Below are positions 1-9,429 of a stretch of DNA of 64,000 bases, one piece after another (position 1 is the stretch's first letter; each line of letters begins with the position of its first letter). Both the position numbers and the translations under genes were made by a program. Source of the stretch: Desulfofustis sp. PB-SRB1. Lineage in GTDB: Bacteria; Desulfobacterota; Desulfobulbia; Desulfobulbales; Desulfocapsaceae. The stretch covers positions 248,001 to 312,000 of the forward strand of contig JAEQMT010000038.1 in assembly GCA_016722945.1 (NCBI GenBank). The letters are read 5' to 3'. The notes under the pieces are model-generated. The model was not told where the DNA came from. It saw nothing but the letters and a program-made list of their open reading frames with translations, and ran no database searches.

Positions 1-371
1 TCATCCGCATCGCTGCCGGGATCCCTGAACGCGCCGGTGGTATCCACCACCAGGTTGACCTCATGGTCACGCCAGCCGATCTCTTTAGGGTTGCGGGCGG
101 TGCGCAAGATGGTGACCGGGATACCGTTGATCTGCATTCGGCCGGTCTGCTCATCCAGCTCCTCGATCACCCGACCACCGCGGAAACCATTGAGATAGGT
201 GGTCAACCTGCCATACGTTGAATCACGTTCAATAGAGGCCGCCAGGTCGTTCATGCTGGTGCCCACGTCGCGCCCGATATTGACCACGAGTTCATTGAAA
301 TGGCCACGGGCGACGTGATTCCACAACAAGAGCTTGCCGATTCTGCCTAAACCGTTTACCCCTAATTTCAT
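1..371 (-). CDS. gap: Glyceraldehyde-3-phosphate dehydrogenase, N-terminal part (cut by window edge)
   Basis: This is the first ~123 residues of a GAPDH, the glycolytic enzyme that converts glyceraldehyde-3-phosphate to 1,3-bisphosphoglycerate with NAD(P)+. The N-terminus reads MKLGVNGLGRIGK, the GxGxxG Rossmann motif of the family, followed by an ERDSTYGRL segment and VVDTTGAF, both typical of the NAD-binding domain. An ATG lies three codons upstream (at 380), but it sits directly on the GAGAGGGAGA purine run. The ATG at 371 has that run about 9 bases upstream and gives the usual family start, so I prefer it. The gene is divergent from sfsA with a 77-bp shared promoter gap. The C-terminal catalytic domain lies outside the window, so the catalytic cysteine cannot be checked. 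Confidence 0.88.
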   Translation of the reverse strand, partial: MKLGVNGLGRIGKLLLWNHVARGHFNELVVNIGRDVGTSMNDLAASIERDSTYGRLTTYLNGFRGGRVIEELDEQTGRMQINGIPVTILRTARNPKEIGWRDHEVNLVVDTTGAFRDPGSDAD

Positions 372-448
372 AATGTTCATTCTCCCTCTCAGATGAGATT
401 ATGAAGTAAGTAATAGCACCCGCTTTACTAAAATTCCAGCCTCAATTC

Positions 449-1150
449 ATGCGCTTTAACCAAACCCTTTCCCGTGGCACCCTCATCCGGCGATATAACC
501 GGTTTCTGGCCGAGGTTGAACTCCCTACCGGAGAAATACTCACCATCCACTGCCCGAACTCCGGGGCCATGCTCACCTGCTCGGCACCGGGCAGCCCGGC
601 CTGCTTTTCACGATCTGACAACCAGAGACGAAGATATCCGCACACCCTTGAGATGGTGCATAACGGTGTAACCTGGATCGGGGTAAATACTATGCGAACC
701 AATGCACTGGTGGCAGAGGCGCTCGAAAACGGTGTCATCGACGAACTTGGCCATTTTGATTCCATGATGAGGGAGATCAAGACATCGCCCGGCACCAGGC
801 TCGACCTGATGCTGAGCTCTGAAAAGATCCGCACCTATATTGAAGTCAAAAACTGCACTCTGGTAAGAGATGGGAGGGCCCTTTTCCCCGACGCCGTCAC
901 CAGTCGCGGCACCAAACATCTGGCCGAACTCATGAAACTTCGTAAAGAGGGCAATGAGGCGGCGGTGATCTTTCTCATTCAGCGTGATGACGCACAAAGT
1001 TTTGCACCCGCGGCCGATATTGATCCGACCTACGCCGATTCACTGGCGGCGGCAAGAGCCGCCGGTGTCAGGAGCATTGCCTATACAGCCCGGGTAACGC
1101 CTGAAGAGATAACGGTTCAGGAAATGGTGCCGGTGATAATGGCCTCGTAA
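449..1150 (+). CDS. sfsA: Sugar fermentation stimulation protein A homologue
   Basis: This 233-residue protein matches SfsA in length (about 234 in E. coli) and in its signature blocks: HCPNSGAM at residues 34-41, TRLD near 116-119, IEVKN at 131-135, and FPDAVTSRGTKHL at about 146-158. SfsA proteins combine an OB-like N-terminal part with a PD-(D/E)XK nuclease-like core; the D119, E132 and K134 arrangement fits that core. The biochemical role is not settled. In E. coli the protein was named for an effect on maltose gene expression, and nucleic-acid binding is suggested. The gene is read towards pyrC and the two stop codons are only about 5 bases apart, so no separate terminator fits between them. 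No strong ribosome-binding site precedes the ATG. Confidence 0.93.
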   Translation: MRFNQTLSRGTLIRRYNRFLAEVELPTGEILTIHCPNSGAMLTCSAPGSPACFSRSDNQRRRYPHTLEMVHNGVTWIGVNTMRTNALVAEALENGVIDELGHFDSMMREIKTSPGTRLDLMLSSEKIRTYIEVKNCTLVRDGRALFPDAVTSRGTKHLAELMKLRKEGNEAAVIFLIQRDDAQSFAPAADIDPTYADSLAAARAAGVRSIAYTARVTPEEITVQEMVPVIMAS

Positions 1151-1155
1151 ACAAG

Positions 1156-2445
1156 TCAGCCCTTCATGCTTTGTAGCAGCATATGGGTTATGCGGCCGGC
1201 ACAGATGGTGAGCACCGCTCGACCGGTGAGAGGCTGGTGCAGAAACGGGCTGTTAGCGCTTTTGCTGACAAGCGTATCTTCGGTGAGAATAAAATGGTGG
1301 TGGGGATCGATAACGGTGACATCGGCCTGTTTACCTGCCGCCAGGCTGCCGCCGGGAACGCCCAGAATACGGGCCGGGTTGACGCTCATCAGCTCGATAA
1401 GGCGGGTCTCATTAATCACCTTGTCACGAACAAGGGCAAGGCCCAGGGAGACAGCCGATTCCAGGCCGATGATACCGTTGGCCGCCAACTCAAATTCACA
1501 CTCCTTCTCCAGCACCGAGTGAGGCGCATGGTCGGTGGCGATAACGTCCAGGGTGCCGTCCGACAACGCCCGGCGGATTTCCAGTCGGTCCGCTTCGGAG
1601 CGCAGTGGTGGATTCATCTTAGCATTGGTGTCGTAATCCGCCACCGCTTCGTCGGTTAAGGTGAAGTAGTGCGGCGCCGTTTCCGCACTGACTGGTACCC
1701 CTTCCCGCTTGGCCTGCCTAAGGTGAGCGATGGACGCCGCCGTGCTGACGTGGGCGATATGCAGGTGAGCCCCGGTCAGAGCGGCAAGGGCAATATCGCG
1801 ACATACCATAACCGCCTCCGCTGCCGCCGGAATACCAGGCAGGCCGAGTCTGGTGGAGACCACTCCTTCATGCATGCAGCCGTTTTTCGAAAGGGCGGCG
1901 TCTTCGGCATGAGTAATTACCGGCAGGCCGTGGCTGTGAGCGTATTCAAGAGCACGCCGCATGAGCTGAGCGCTCATCACCGGCAGCCCGTCGTCACTGA
2001 CGGCGGCGACGCCGTGCGCTTTCATCTCGCCATATTCGGCAAGCTCGACGCCATCGCTGTTTTTGCTGATTGCCCCCACTGGGTAGACATGGGCCGAGGC
2101 GGAGGTGCTTTTCTCCTTAATCAGGCGGGTCACGGCACTGCCGTCATTGACCGGCTTGGTGTTTGGCATACAGGCGACCGCGGTGAAACCCCCGGCGGCG
2201 GCGGCGGCGGTACCGGTAGCGATGGTCTCCTTGTACTCTTCGCCCGGCTCGCGCAGGTGAACATGCATGTCGATGAGGCCCGGCACCACCCAGAAACCGG
2301 ATACATCGATACAATTTTGCTCGGCAATTGGGCGTGAATCGGGGACGATGATGCGCCCGTCCTCTATCCACAAATCAGCTATCTCATCACGGCCGGCGGC
2401 GGGATCCAGCACTCTGCCGTTTTTCAGAACTATCAGTGAATCCAT
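1156..2445 (-). CDS. pyrC: Dihydroorotase, class I
   Basis: Catalyses reversible cyclisation of N-carbamoyl-L-aspartate to dihydroorotate, the third step of pyrimidine synthesis. At 429 residues it is the size of class I bacterial dihydroorotases. Zinc-binding features are visible: DMHVHLREPG at 59-68 (two metal histidines and the carbamoyl-aspartate arginine), SDDG at about 150-153, THAED at 178-182, IAHVST near 230, and the late catalytic aspartate in ATDHAPH at about 305. It follows pyrB by 20 bases on the same strand, so the two are probably co-transcribed from upstream of lepB. The 3' end nearly touches convergent sfsA. I see no frameshift or missing metal ligand. Confidence 0.96.
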   Translation of the reverse strand: MDSLIVLKNGRVLDPAAGRDEIADLWIEDGRIIVPDSRPIAEQNCIDVSGFWVVPGLIDMHVHLREPGEEYKETIATGTAAAAAGGFTAVACMPNTKPVNDGSAVTRLIKEKSTSASAHVYPVGAISKNSDGVELAEYGEMKAHGVAAVSDDGLPVMSAQLMRRALEYAHSHGLPVITHAEDAALSKNGCMHEGVVSTRLGLPGIPAAAEAVMVCRDIALAALTGAHLHIAHVSTAASIAHLRQAKREGVPVSAETAPHYFTLTDEAVADYDTNAKMNPPLRSEADRLEIRRALSDGTLDVIATDHAPHSVLEKECEFELAANGIIGLESAVSLGLALVRDKVINETRLIELMSVNPARILGVPGGSLAAGKQADVTVIDPHHHFILTEDTLVSKSANSPFLHQPLTGRAVLTICAGRITHMLLQSMKG

Positions 2446-2465
2446 TTTCTTTCCTCGTGTTCAGA

Positions 2466-3407
2466 TCATGCGGATTTATCTCCACCAAGCACCAGATAGA
2501 GCAGGGCCATGCGGACGGCAACACCATTGGTCACCTGATCAAGGATCACCGACCAGGGCCCATCGGCAACATCGGGATTCATCTCAACGCCCCGGTTGAT
2601 CGGGCCGGGATGCATCACCAGAACATCAGGCTTTGCCAGTTTCAGCAGGGCCCTGTTAATGCCGTAATGGACGGCATACTCACGCAGCGACGGAATGAGC
2701 GGATCATGCTGCCTCTCTATCTGGATACGCAGCGCCATCACCACATCGGCGCCTGTTACCGCCTCGCCCACCGAGGTGCAGACATGGGCGCCCAGCGATG
2801 TGATATCGGCAGGCATAAAGGTGGCCGGGCCGGCCAGGCAGACCTGGGCGCCAAGTTTGGTGAAACTGAAAATATTGGAATGCGCCACCCTACTGTGGGC
2901 AATATCGCCGACAATGGCGATTTTCAAGCCGGCAAGGCTCTGCTTGTGATCAAGAATGGTCATGGCGTCGAGCAGGGCCTGGCTGGGATGTTCGTGGGCG
3001 CCGTCGCCGGCGTTGATGATCGAACAGTCGACGTATCGACCAAGCAGATGGGGTGCTCCAGACCGACCATGGCGCATGATGATGACATCTGGATTCATCG
3101 CCTGAATATTGCGGGCGGTATCGATGAGGGTTTCCCCTTTTCTCGTTGAGCTGGATGAACCGGAGAGGTTGAAGGTATCGGCGCTCATCCGCTTGGCGGC
3201 GATCTCAAAGGAGAGCCTGGTTCGGGTGGACGGCTCGAGAAAGAGGTTGACCACCGTTTTGCCGCGCAGGGTGGGTACTTTTTTTATGGGGCGGTTTGAG
3301 ATTTCACGAAATGAGCGAGCCGTGGTAATAATGTGATGAATATCCTGAGGCGACAGCTCTTTGATACCGAGAATGTGCTTGTGGATAAAAATCGAAGGCT
3401 CGGTCAT
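2466..3407 (-). CDS. pyrB: Aspartate carbamoyltransferase catalytic subunit
   Basis: Condenses carbamoyl phosphate and aspartate to carbamoyl aspartate, the committed pyrimidine step. The 313-residue length fits the catalytic chain. Carbamoyl-phosphate binding motifs are intact: [11 protein letters not shown] at 58-68, SSSTRKGET at 85-93, [12 protein letters not shown] at about 136-147 containing HPxQ, and MHPGPINRG near 273. No pyrI regulatory subunit is adjacent. The gene lies 32 bases after lepB and 20 bases before pyrC in a leftward operon. I saw no attenuator or PyrR-binding leader in the short spacers, so regulation, if any, must act from the promoter upstream of lepB. Confidence 0.96.
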   Translation of the reverse strand: MTEPSIFIHKHILGIKELSPQDIHHIITTARSFREISNRPIKKVPTLRGKTVVNLFLEPSTRTRLSFEIAAKRMSADTFNLSGSSSSTRKGETLIDTARNIQAMNPDVIIMRHGRSGAPHLLGRYVDCSIINAGDGAHEHPSQALLDAMTILDHKQSLAGLKIAIVGDIAHSRVAHSNIFSFTKLGAQVCLAGPATFMPADITSLGAHVCTSVGEAVTGADVVMALRIQIERQHDPLIPSLREYAVHYGINRALLKLAKPDVLVMHPGPINRGVEMNPDVADGPWSVILDQVTNGVAVRMALLYLVLGGDKSA

Positions 3408-3439
3408 GGTCAGTCAGCCGGCAGAGGCTCTATCGCCTT

Positions 3440-4072
3440 CTAATCAATGATATCACCCAGCCGCTGCCAGCGAATGGAGGAAAAACGCTGCCAGGAAAGC
3501 AGGTCGTATTGAGAATTCCATGACCAGTAGATGATCATCGCCTTACCCAGGATATCTGATTGATCGACAAATCCCCACACCCTGCTGTCGGAGCTGTTAT
3601 GACGGTTATCTCCCATGACAAAATATTTGCCCTCGGGTACTTTCCGCGGCCCAAAACTGTCCTGATCAAGACTGCCGAGAGCAGTGCCGTAGTAGGCATG
3701 CTCATCATCAACCGCGGCGCCGTTGATAAGCAGTTGCCTGTTTTTCATCTTCACGGAATCGCCGGGCAGTCCCACGACTCTTTTAATATAATCAATTGAG
3801 CGGTCACCCGGGTAGCGAAAGACAATGACATCAAATCGTTCCGGCTCCTTCACCGGTATCAGCATGGTACCGCGAAACGGCACCCGCACCCCGTAGATGA
3901 ACTTATTGACAAACAGGTGATCACCAACCAGCAGGGTGGGGATCATGGAACCGGAGGGGATCTTGAATGCCTGAACGATAAAAGTCCTGATAAACAGGGC
4001 AATCAGCACCGCGATAACAATCGCCTCGGCATATTCGCGAAAGGTAGACTTCTTCTTTTGTGTGTTCGTCAT
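3440..4072 (-). CDS. lepB: Signal peptidase I
   Basis: Membrane serine protease that removes signal peptides from Sec and Tat exported proteins. The 210-residue protein has one N-terminal membrane segment (about residues 17-35), then IPSGSMIPTL with the nucleophile Ser42, the general base in YIKRVVGLPGD (Lys97), and the late box GDNRHNSSDSR. The size and single membrane anchor resemble the shorter bacterial form rather than the two-anchor E. coli enzyme. It is the first gene of the lepB-pyrB-pyrC unit, an unusual pairing of secretion and pyrimidine genes that the 32-base spacing supports. The promoter must lie in the 850-base gap upstream. Confidence 0.95.
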   Translation of the reverse strand: MTNTQKKKSTFREYAEAIVIAVLIALFIRTFIVQAFKIPSGSMIPTLLVGDHLFVNKFIYGVRVPFRGTMLIPVKEPERFDVIVFRYPGDRSIDYIKRVVGLPGDSVKMKNRQLLINGAAVDDEHAYYGTALGSLDQDSFGPRKVPEGKYFVMGDNRHNSSDSRVWGFVDQSDILGKAMIIYWSWNSQYDLLSWQRFSSIRWQRLGDIID

Positions 4073-4385
4073 CAGAACGTGTTATATTTTTTGAGTGAGT
4101 GTGCCCGGCTGTCACCTTAGCTAGGGGAACGCTGGTGCCGAGTACAGCCGGCACGCGAGGGAAGATGTCTAATATATAGGTATATTTTATTCAATACAAA
4201 TCGGCAGGCATGAATCCTGGCAAGAAAATTCCATAAAAGCGGCAAACGATGAATTACCGGATAAACAACACCCAAAAACAGACTGGTTGGATGCTCAATT
4301 AGACAGTCCAATAGTGCCCATATGACTATCAAGGATTCAGGACACGATGGGTCGCTGGAATAGGATCTTTTGAATCAGCTATATG

Positions 4386-4526
4386 TGAACCGTGGAAAAT
4401 GGCCTTTTCGCCCAACCTCATCGTTGCACAAAACATGTTATCCCGGCAATAGCAGGCATATGGGTGCGGTAACATGTTTGTCGCGCCTTGATTCTGAACG
4501 AACATTCTCCTTTTGCAAGGCTCCCT
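4386..4526 (-). repeat. Dispersed ~140-bp inverted-repeat element, copy A
   Basis: Read on the minus strand, this copy lines up along its whole length with segments at 12786, 29469 and 38933. Shared blocks are GGGAGCCTTG at the left, ATGTTACCGC in the middle, GGATAACATGTTTTG, and GGGCGAAAAGGCCATT at the right. The outer ends are imperfect inverted repeats of each other (AACCTTG against CAAGGTT types). It lies between genes and encodes nothing evident. Its behaviour fits a REP or MITE-like element. Confidence 0.75.
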
Positions 4527-4820
4527 TAATCCTCTATCCGTTGTTTTATCTTGACCATATTTCCCTTTGAATTTTGCACATCATGGATTGGGTATACAAG
4601 CAGCAGTGTTGCTATCGCCGAAACTACCACATAGATAGTATTTTGGTAAAGTATGTTACACGGTCTTGCAAAATAATTAATCTCAATACAACATTAAAAT
4701 GATTATCTGTTGTCATATGAGAACGCTATTGTTCATCTACAAGAATCTCTTCATAACTATATTCGGTAAAAAATATCCCTCATAATTCTTGTTTTGTTAT
4801 AGGGATTGAACAAGTTTTCC

Positions 4821-4851
4821 TTGACAAGCACTGTTTTTTGTGTCCTCTATT
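4821..4851 (+). promoter_or_regulatory. Candidate sigma-70-type promoter for the pilus operon
   Basis: A perfect TTGACA occurs at 4821-4826 and TCTATT at 4846-4851. The 19-base spacing is longer than ideal. It is the best -35/-10 pair I could see in the 100 bases upstream of pilM, within an AT-rich stretch. The leader would be about 60 bases. This is weak evidence. Confidence 0.3.
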
Positions 4852-4920
4852 TAGTTGTAATTATACGAAGATTGTGGTAGTTAGTGCCGCATGGCATCAT
4901 AAGTTGGGTATATCATTACG

Positions 4921-5980
4921 ATGAAATTGTCATTTTTACCGGCAAAAGACCTGGTGGTGGGGGTAGATATCGGCTCACACAGCGTCAAGGTGTGCCAGTT
5001 GAAACGAGCCGACAAAGGCTACTCGGTAGTAACTGCCGGCATTGCCAGGCTTCCCGAAGGTGTTGTCGATGACGGCGCCCTCAACGAACCAGAGGTCGTC
5101 GCCGCGGCCATCAAGGAGTTGTTCAAACAATTAAAGATAAAAAAGAAGAAGGTGGGGTTTTCCATTTCCGGCTATTCCGTGATTGTCAAAAAGATCCAGG
5201 TCACGGTTATGGAACCTGACGAGATGGAGAGCCACATCATGGAAGAGGCTGAACAATACGTCCCGTTTGATCTCGATGATATTTACCTGGACTTTCAAGA
5301 TCTGGTAACAACAACGGAAGAAGATGAAAAGACCGATGTCATGCTGGTGGCCGCGAAAAAAGAAGTTGTTGACGAATATCTCGAAATGCTGGCCGGCATT
5401 GGCTTGCAGGCGACCGTGGTGGATATAGACGGGTTTGCCCTGGAAAACACCTATGAGTACAACGCGGGGGAAAAAAGAAATGTGGCGTTGATCGATATCG
5501 GCGCCTCTAAAATCAATATCAATATTCTAGCAAACGGGGGTATCGGTGGTGGCTCGCGATATCGTGGTGGGAAGCGGGCAATTAACTGAGCAGATAATGA
5601 GAAAGTGTGACCTGGAGTTTGAAGAAGCGGAAAATATCAAGCTCGGTCACACACCAGTGGAAAAACATAAGAAGACAGTTGAAGAGATTTTTACCAGTGT
5701 GTGCACCCAGTGGATTCTTGAAATAAAGAAATCTCTTGATCTTTATCAGGCCAACTATCCTGATCAACCCCTTGAAAAGATACTGCTCAGCGGCGGCGGC
5801 TCGAAAGTTTCGGGCCTTGACGCCTATATCCACGCTGAAACTGGGGTTGCCGTGGAACTGTTCAATACATTTGGCAGTATGGTGTCTGTTGATAAGAAAA
5901 TCGATCCCAGTTACCTCGGTACCGTTGCCCCTGAAATGGCGATAGCCACCGGTATCGCCATCCGACCGACGCCGGTATAG
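4921..5980 (+). CDS. pilM: Type IV pilus assembly ATPase-like protein PilM (apparent frameshift)
   Basis: PilM is an actin-like cytoplasmic protein that binds the N-terminus of PilN and links the inner-membrane alignment complex to the motors. The first part begins MKLSFLPAKDLVVGVDIGSH (phosphate-1 motif) and continues to NVALIDIGASK (phosphate-2 motif). The second part, in the +1 frame from about 5541, reads VARDIVVGSGQLTEQI and ends with LSGGGSKVSG (the adenosine motif) and ATGIAIRP. The frame breaks at a run of five G at 5536-5540. With four G the text reads NGVSVVARD and gives one 352-residue protein, the usual PilM length. As written, translation stops at 5589. A sequence error or recent mutation is more likely than two genes. 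Confidence 0.88.
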
Positions 5981-6003
5981 CCGCCGCGGAAGAGGCGCAT
6001 CCA

Positions 6004-6564
6004 ATGCTGCAGATCAATCTCCTCCCGGTTAGAACCCTCAGAAGGCGTGCCGCCGCCCGCAACCAGATTATTGCCATCGGCATAGTGCTGCTCGGCGTCC
6101 TGGCCGTCTTTACCATAATCGGCACCGTGCAGCGGATAAACATTTCCGCGCTGGAACAGCAGGCCGCGGCGAAACAGGCGGAAAAAAGTGCTGCCCAAAT
6201 AAAAGTACGGGAACTCACGGCGCTGCAGAAAAAAGTAAAAGATATCGAGTTTAAGATAGATTTAATTGAGCAGCTTACGGAAAATCTGCTGCTTGCCGTG
6301 CATGTTCTTGATGATATTGCCACATTTGTCGACAATGATCGTATGTGGCTCACCTCTTTATCCAATGAAAACAACCGTCTACTCCTCAGTGGGTATGCCG
6401 TTGACAATCAGAGCGTGGCGGAGTTCATGGATCGGTTGAAACTAGAGTCACAATTTATCGAATCAGTTGATTTGACGCGATCGACTTTAGCCAATTATCA
6501 GGGCGCGGAACTGACCAATTTCAGCCTTTCGTGTGCAGTTGGTATTCCTGCCGCTGAAAAATAA
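6004..6564 (+). CDS. pilN: Type IV pilus assembly protein PilN
   Basis: This is an inner-membrane bitopic protein of the pilus alignment complex. The short N-terminus MLQINLLPVR carries the INLLP motif that docks in PilM. A membrane segment follows at about 23-42, then a coiled-coil (about 50-95) and a C-terminal ferredoxin-like periplasmic domain. The 186-residue length is normal. It lies 23 bases after pilM, with GAAGAGG as a ribosome-binding site just upstream, and is followed by pilO after 65 bases. It should form heterodimers with PilO. Confidence 0.92.
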   Translation: MLQINLLPVRTLRRRAAARNQIIAIGIVLLGVLAVFTIIGTVQRINISALEQQAAAKQAEKSAAQIKVRELTALQKKVKDIEFKIDLIEQLTENLLLAVHVLDDIATFVDNDRMWLTSLSNENNRLLLSGYAVDNQSVAEFMDRLKLESQFIESVDLTRSTLANYQGAELTNFSLSCAVGIPAAEK

Positions 6565-6629
6565 GAAAAGAGTGATCAATAAGTGGATAAAGATCAAAAG
6601 ATTGCTTGAATTAGTTACCCCGGTGTTAC

Positions 6630-7235
6630 ATGAAAATTGATACTTCTAAATTTGTATCGTTTCTGGACGAGCGCTATATCCCGCTTGATCCTAAATTCAA
6701 AATTCTGATTGGTGCCGCAATTATAGCCCTGCCGATCGTGGCTTTCTATTTTTTGTATTTCAAACCTAATACCGTTAAAATTTCAGGACTGGAATCACAA
6801 ATTGTCACGCTGACTCAAGAAACCAACAAATTAAGAACCCAGGCACGGGACCTCCCGAAGGTTGAGCAGCAGGTAAAAGAGTTGGAACTCACGTATGAAA
6901 AGACCACCATGAAATTACCCACCGAGCAGGAAATCCCCCAACTGCTCCGGGACATATCCACCCTTGGCCGAGAAAGCGGCCTTGATATCATGAGCTTCAC
7001 ACCGGGACAGGAGATAAAGAGAAACTATTACAACGAAATACCAATAGATATCATCGTCCGCGGTCCTTACCACTCAATAGGGTATTTTTTCCAGCAGGTA
7101 GCTGAGATGGACCGGGTTGTGGTCGTTACCGGAAATAAAATGAGCGCTCCTCAGTCGGAAAACGGAGAAATATTGCTTACCGCAAACGTTGATCTGGTCA
7201 CGTACCGGTTTACCAATCAGGTTGTACAGCAATAA
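6630..7235 (+). CDS. pilO: Type IV pilus assembly protein PilO
   Basis: A 201-residue inner-membrane protein with one membrane segment (about 26-45), a coiled-coil (about 54-95, with repeated charged heptads), and a periplasmic ferredoxin-like domain containing YHSIGYFFQQVAEM, which is typical of PilO. It pairs with PilN and contacts PilP to connect the inner-membrane platform to the secretin. The pilM-N-O-P order supports the call. It has a longer cytoplasmic N-terminus (about 25 residues) than many PilO proteins. The ribosome-binding site is weak. Confidence 0.92.
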   Translation: MKIDTSKFVSFLDERYIPLDPKFKILIGAAIIALPIVAFYFLYFKPNTVKISGLESQIVTLTQETNKLRTQARDLPKVEQQVKELELTYEKTTMKLPTEQEIPQLLRDISTLGRESGLDIMSFTPGQEIKRNYYNEIPIDIIVRGPYHSIGYFFQQVAEMDRVVVVTGNKMSAPQSENGEILLTANVDLVTYRFTNQVVQQ

Positions 7236-7318
7236 CAAGGTTATTTGATCAAAACACCAGATCTACTCTCTTATGTACCCCGATCAAATTTACAGCATAT
7301 GACTGTATTACCATTTTC

Positions 7319-7849
7319 ATGAAAAAGATTTTTCTCTCTCATGCCATTGTAATCGCTTTATTTCTGTTCAACGCGATTGCTGTATCCCAGGAAGCACCCG
7401 TTTCGGCCGATGAAGGAAGCTCAGCAACCGAGACCATGCAAACAAATGGTGACACCGGGCAGAGAGAAGAATTCCAATACGAGTCGATTGATCGGGCGGA
7501 CCCGTTCATGCCTTTTATAACAGAGCGGACACCGCAACCCGCACCCAGGCCTATCCAAGAAGAACCTGACGAGATCATTGAAAGTACCAGGTTAACCGGT
7601 ATGCAGCTGTTCGAGCCGAGCCAACTCACCCTTGTGGCGGTGATGTTTTCGGGAACAGAGAACATCGCCATGGTTCAGGATTCATCAGGCCAGGGATATA
7701 TAATCAAAGAAGGCATGCTCATCGGCAAGCATGGGACGATCGTCGATATCTCAAATAACGGGGTACTCATCGAAGAGGTAATGCAAACCAGGCGAGGCCG
7801 AACGCTTACCAATGAAATATCCATGCTATTTGAACGAGAGGTGCAATAA
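7319..7849 (+). CDS. pilP: Type IV pilus assembly protein PilP
   Basis: PilP bridges PilN/PilO and the secretin across the periplasm. The 176-residue protein has an N-terminal signal peptide (about 1-23) without the lipobox cysteine found in many PilP proteins, then a disordered linker rich in Glu, Thr and Pro, then the compact beta domain beginning near LTGMQLFEPSQLTLVAVM and containing GYIIKEGMLIGKHG. This domain is characteristic of the family. The lack of a lipidation cysteine suggests anchoring by protein contacts or by an uncleaved signal segment. It is followed 5 bases later by the AMIN/STN/TPR gene. Confidence 0.88.
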   Translation: MKKIFLSHAIVIALFLFNAIAVSQEAPVSADEGSSATETMQTNGDTGQREEFQYESIDRADPFMPFITERTPQPAPRPIQEEPDEIIESTRLTGMQLFEPSQLTLVAVMFSGTENIAMVQDSSGQGYIIKEGMLIGKHGTIVDISNNGVLIEEVMQTRRGRTLTNEISMLFEREVQ

Positions 7850-7854
7850 CCGCC

Positions 7855-9375
7855 ATGCTCGGAAACAATATGAAACGATTCTTTTCCATAACTCTTGCTG
7901 TTCTCACCTGTTGGGCTACTCCCTGGGCATTGTCTGCTCAAGAAGATGATCAAACCTATCTGATCAATTCGATCCAAACCAATATAGGTCAGTCATCCTT
8001 CACCATGACCTTTGTCGGTTCACGGGAACCGTTATTTACCGTTCTGGAAAATTTCGATCCGCACCGGATTATTGTGAACGTAGCGGGCGGTGCAATAGTT
8101 GATTCCATAGACACCATGGGGATTGTTCCACCAGATAGCTTTGTTGGATTCAGCGTATCAAACTCGGGAGATTCAGAGTCCCCACTGTTGCGTCTGGAGT
8201 TTTCCGTACCGGACTTGAGCAGTTACGATATCCAGTCGGTGAACAACAATCTCATTGTCACCATCGAGGCCCCCGACTCATCAGTGGCGGAGCAATCCCC
8301 ACAAGCCGGTGCCGCTTCTGATTCGCCCGACGAGATCACCATCGATTCCATCATATCGGACCCGCAACCGGGGGTAGGCGGCGGAAATCTCAACCAAATG
8401 AACCAGTCAGCGAGCACTGCGCAGAGCAATCTGGCCGATCGATTTGCTCTTACCGGTTATGACAAAGAGCGAATCAGCGTCGATTTTTTCAAGATTGACC
8501 TTCACAACGTCTTCAGACTGTTCCGACAGATATCTGACAAAAACATCGTGGTTGATGAAGCCGTCAACGGTACCATTACCATCGCCCTCAACGATGTACC
8601 GTGGGACTTCGCCATGGATATTATCCTGAATCTGGCAAACCTCAGAAAAGAAGAGCGCTACAACACCATCGTTATCTTTCCCGCCGGCCGTGATTTTTTC
8701 TGGCCGGAAGATGCCATGGACAATCTCAGCTTTGAAGCCGATACGGAAGTGATTGAAGAAGAGACAATCATGATCCAGGAAACCGCAAGTCTGCCCCCTG
8801 AGGTCGTTCAGGCAAAAGAATTGCTTGTCCAGGCGGCACGATATGAAAAATCAGAAGATTATGAATTGAGCGTACAACTCTATGAACAGGCCTTTGAGCT
8901 GTGGCCGGAGAACACCAAAATATCAAACAAGCTGGCCAATCTTTACCTGGGTAGATTAAACATAAATGCCCGCGCCCTCTATTACGCAAAAATTACCCTG
9001 AATAACGATCCCGGCGATACCCGAGCCGCACTCTATGCCGCCATCAGCTCGGCAAACATGAACGATATCGAAAATGCCACCGAGTTTTTCACCCAAAGTG
9101 TAAGCGATATCCCGCCATCCGAAGAGGCCCTGATCAGCTACGCCGCCTTCAGTGAGATCCAGCAAAGCTTTGCCCTTGCCCTTGAACTGCTCGATATATT
9201 TGAGAATTACTATGGCGCAAATCTTCAGACAATGATCAGCAAGGCACGTATTTATGACAAGATGGGAGATGAGCAGAGAGCCTTGTCACAATATCGTACC
9301 CTGCTTGCTTCTGGATATTCAATACCGGTGAATCTCAGAGATTATATTCAGAACAGACTGGCCCAGAATAACTGA
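7855..9375 (+). CDS. Periplasmic AMIN/secretin-N0 (STN)/TPR protein, PilQ N-terminal-like
   Basis: This 506-residue exported protein looks like the front half of PilQ with repeats in place of the secretin barrel. In order: signal peptide (about 6-29 if the internal ATG at 7870 is used); an AMIN-like beta domain (about 35-140, including HRIIVNVAGG) that could bind peptidoglycan; a Ser/Gln-rich linker; an STN/N0 domain (about 205-285, including VDFFKIDLHNVFRLF and NIVVDEAVNGTITIAL); and three or four TPR-like helical pairs (about 315-500). The next gene encodes a secretin without an AMIN domain, so the two may together do the work of PilQ. This is inference from domain order. The start overlaps little with pilP and a GAGGTG site precedes the first ATG. 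Confidence 0.8.
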   Translation: MLGNNMKRFFSITLAVLTCWATPWALSAQEDDQTYLINSIQTNIGQSSFTMTFVGSREPLFTVLENFDPHRIIVNVAGGAIVDSIDTMGIVPPDSFVGFSVSNSGDSESPLLRLEFSVPDLSSYDIQSVNNNLIVTIEAPDSSVAEQSPQAGAASDSPDEITIDSIISDPQPGVGGGNLNQMNQSASTAQSNLADRFALTGYDKERISVDFFKIDLHNVFRLFRQISDKNIVVDEAVNGTITIALNDVPWDFAMDIILNLANLRKEERYNTIVIFPAGRDFFWPEDAMDNLSFEADTEVIEEETIMIQETASLPPEVVQAKELLVQAARYEKSEDYELSVQLYEQAFELWPENTKISNKLANLYLGRLNINARALYYAKITLNNDPGDTRAALYAAISSANMNDIENATEFFTQSVSDIPPSEEALISYAAFSEIQQSFALALELLDIFENYYGANLQTMISKARIYDKMGDEQRALSQYRTLLASGYSIPVNLRDYIQNRLAQNN

Positions 9376-9429
9376 ATGGAGCCAATCATCAATGAAGATA
9401 TCATTTCAACCTTGCCCCGGGGTGAACAT

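Larger units (their letters stand above)
4073..4920. other. 848-bp intergenic region between lepB and pilM
   Basis: This gap separates divergent lepB (leftward) and pilM (rightward), so it must hold both promoters. It contains one copy of the dispersed ~140-bp inverted-repeat element (4386-4526, minus orientation). The 4530-4920 part is AT-rich with a possible promoter at 4821. Short open frames here have no recognisable protein features and look like noise. I see no tRNA or riboswitch. Confidence 0.6.

Noticed and set aside
4893-4910. Possible sigma-54 promoter (TGGCAT followed by TTGG) before pilM.
   Set aside because: Spacing is off and the transcript would start at the pilM ATG.
5536-5540. 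Five-G tract as a phase-variation switch for pilM.
   Set aside because: Too short for efficient slippage, and two other homopolymer shifts suggest sequence errors.
5546-5980. A second short pil gene starting at the GTG at 5546.
   Set aside because: It is the C-terminal part of PilM, and one base restores the frame.
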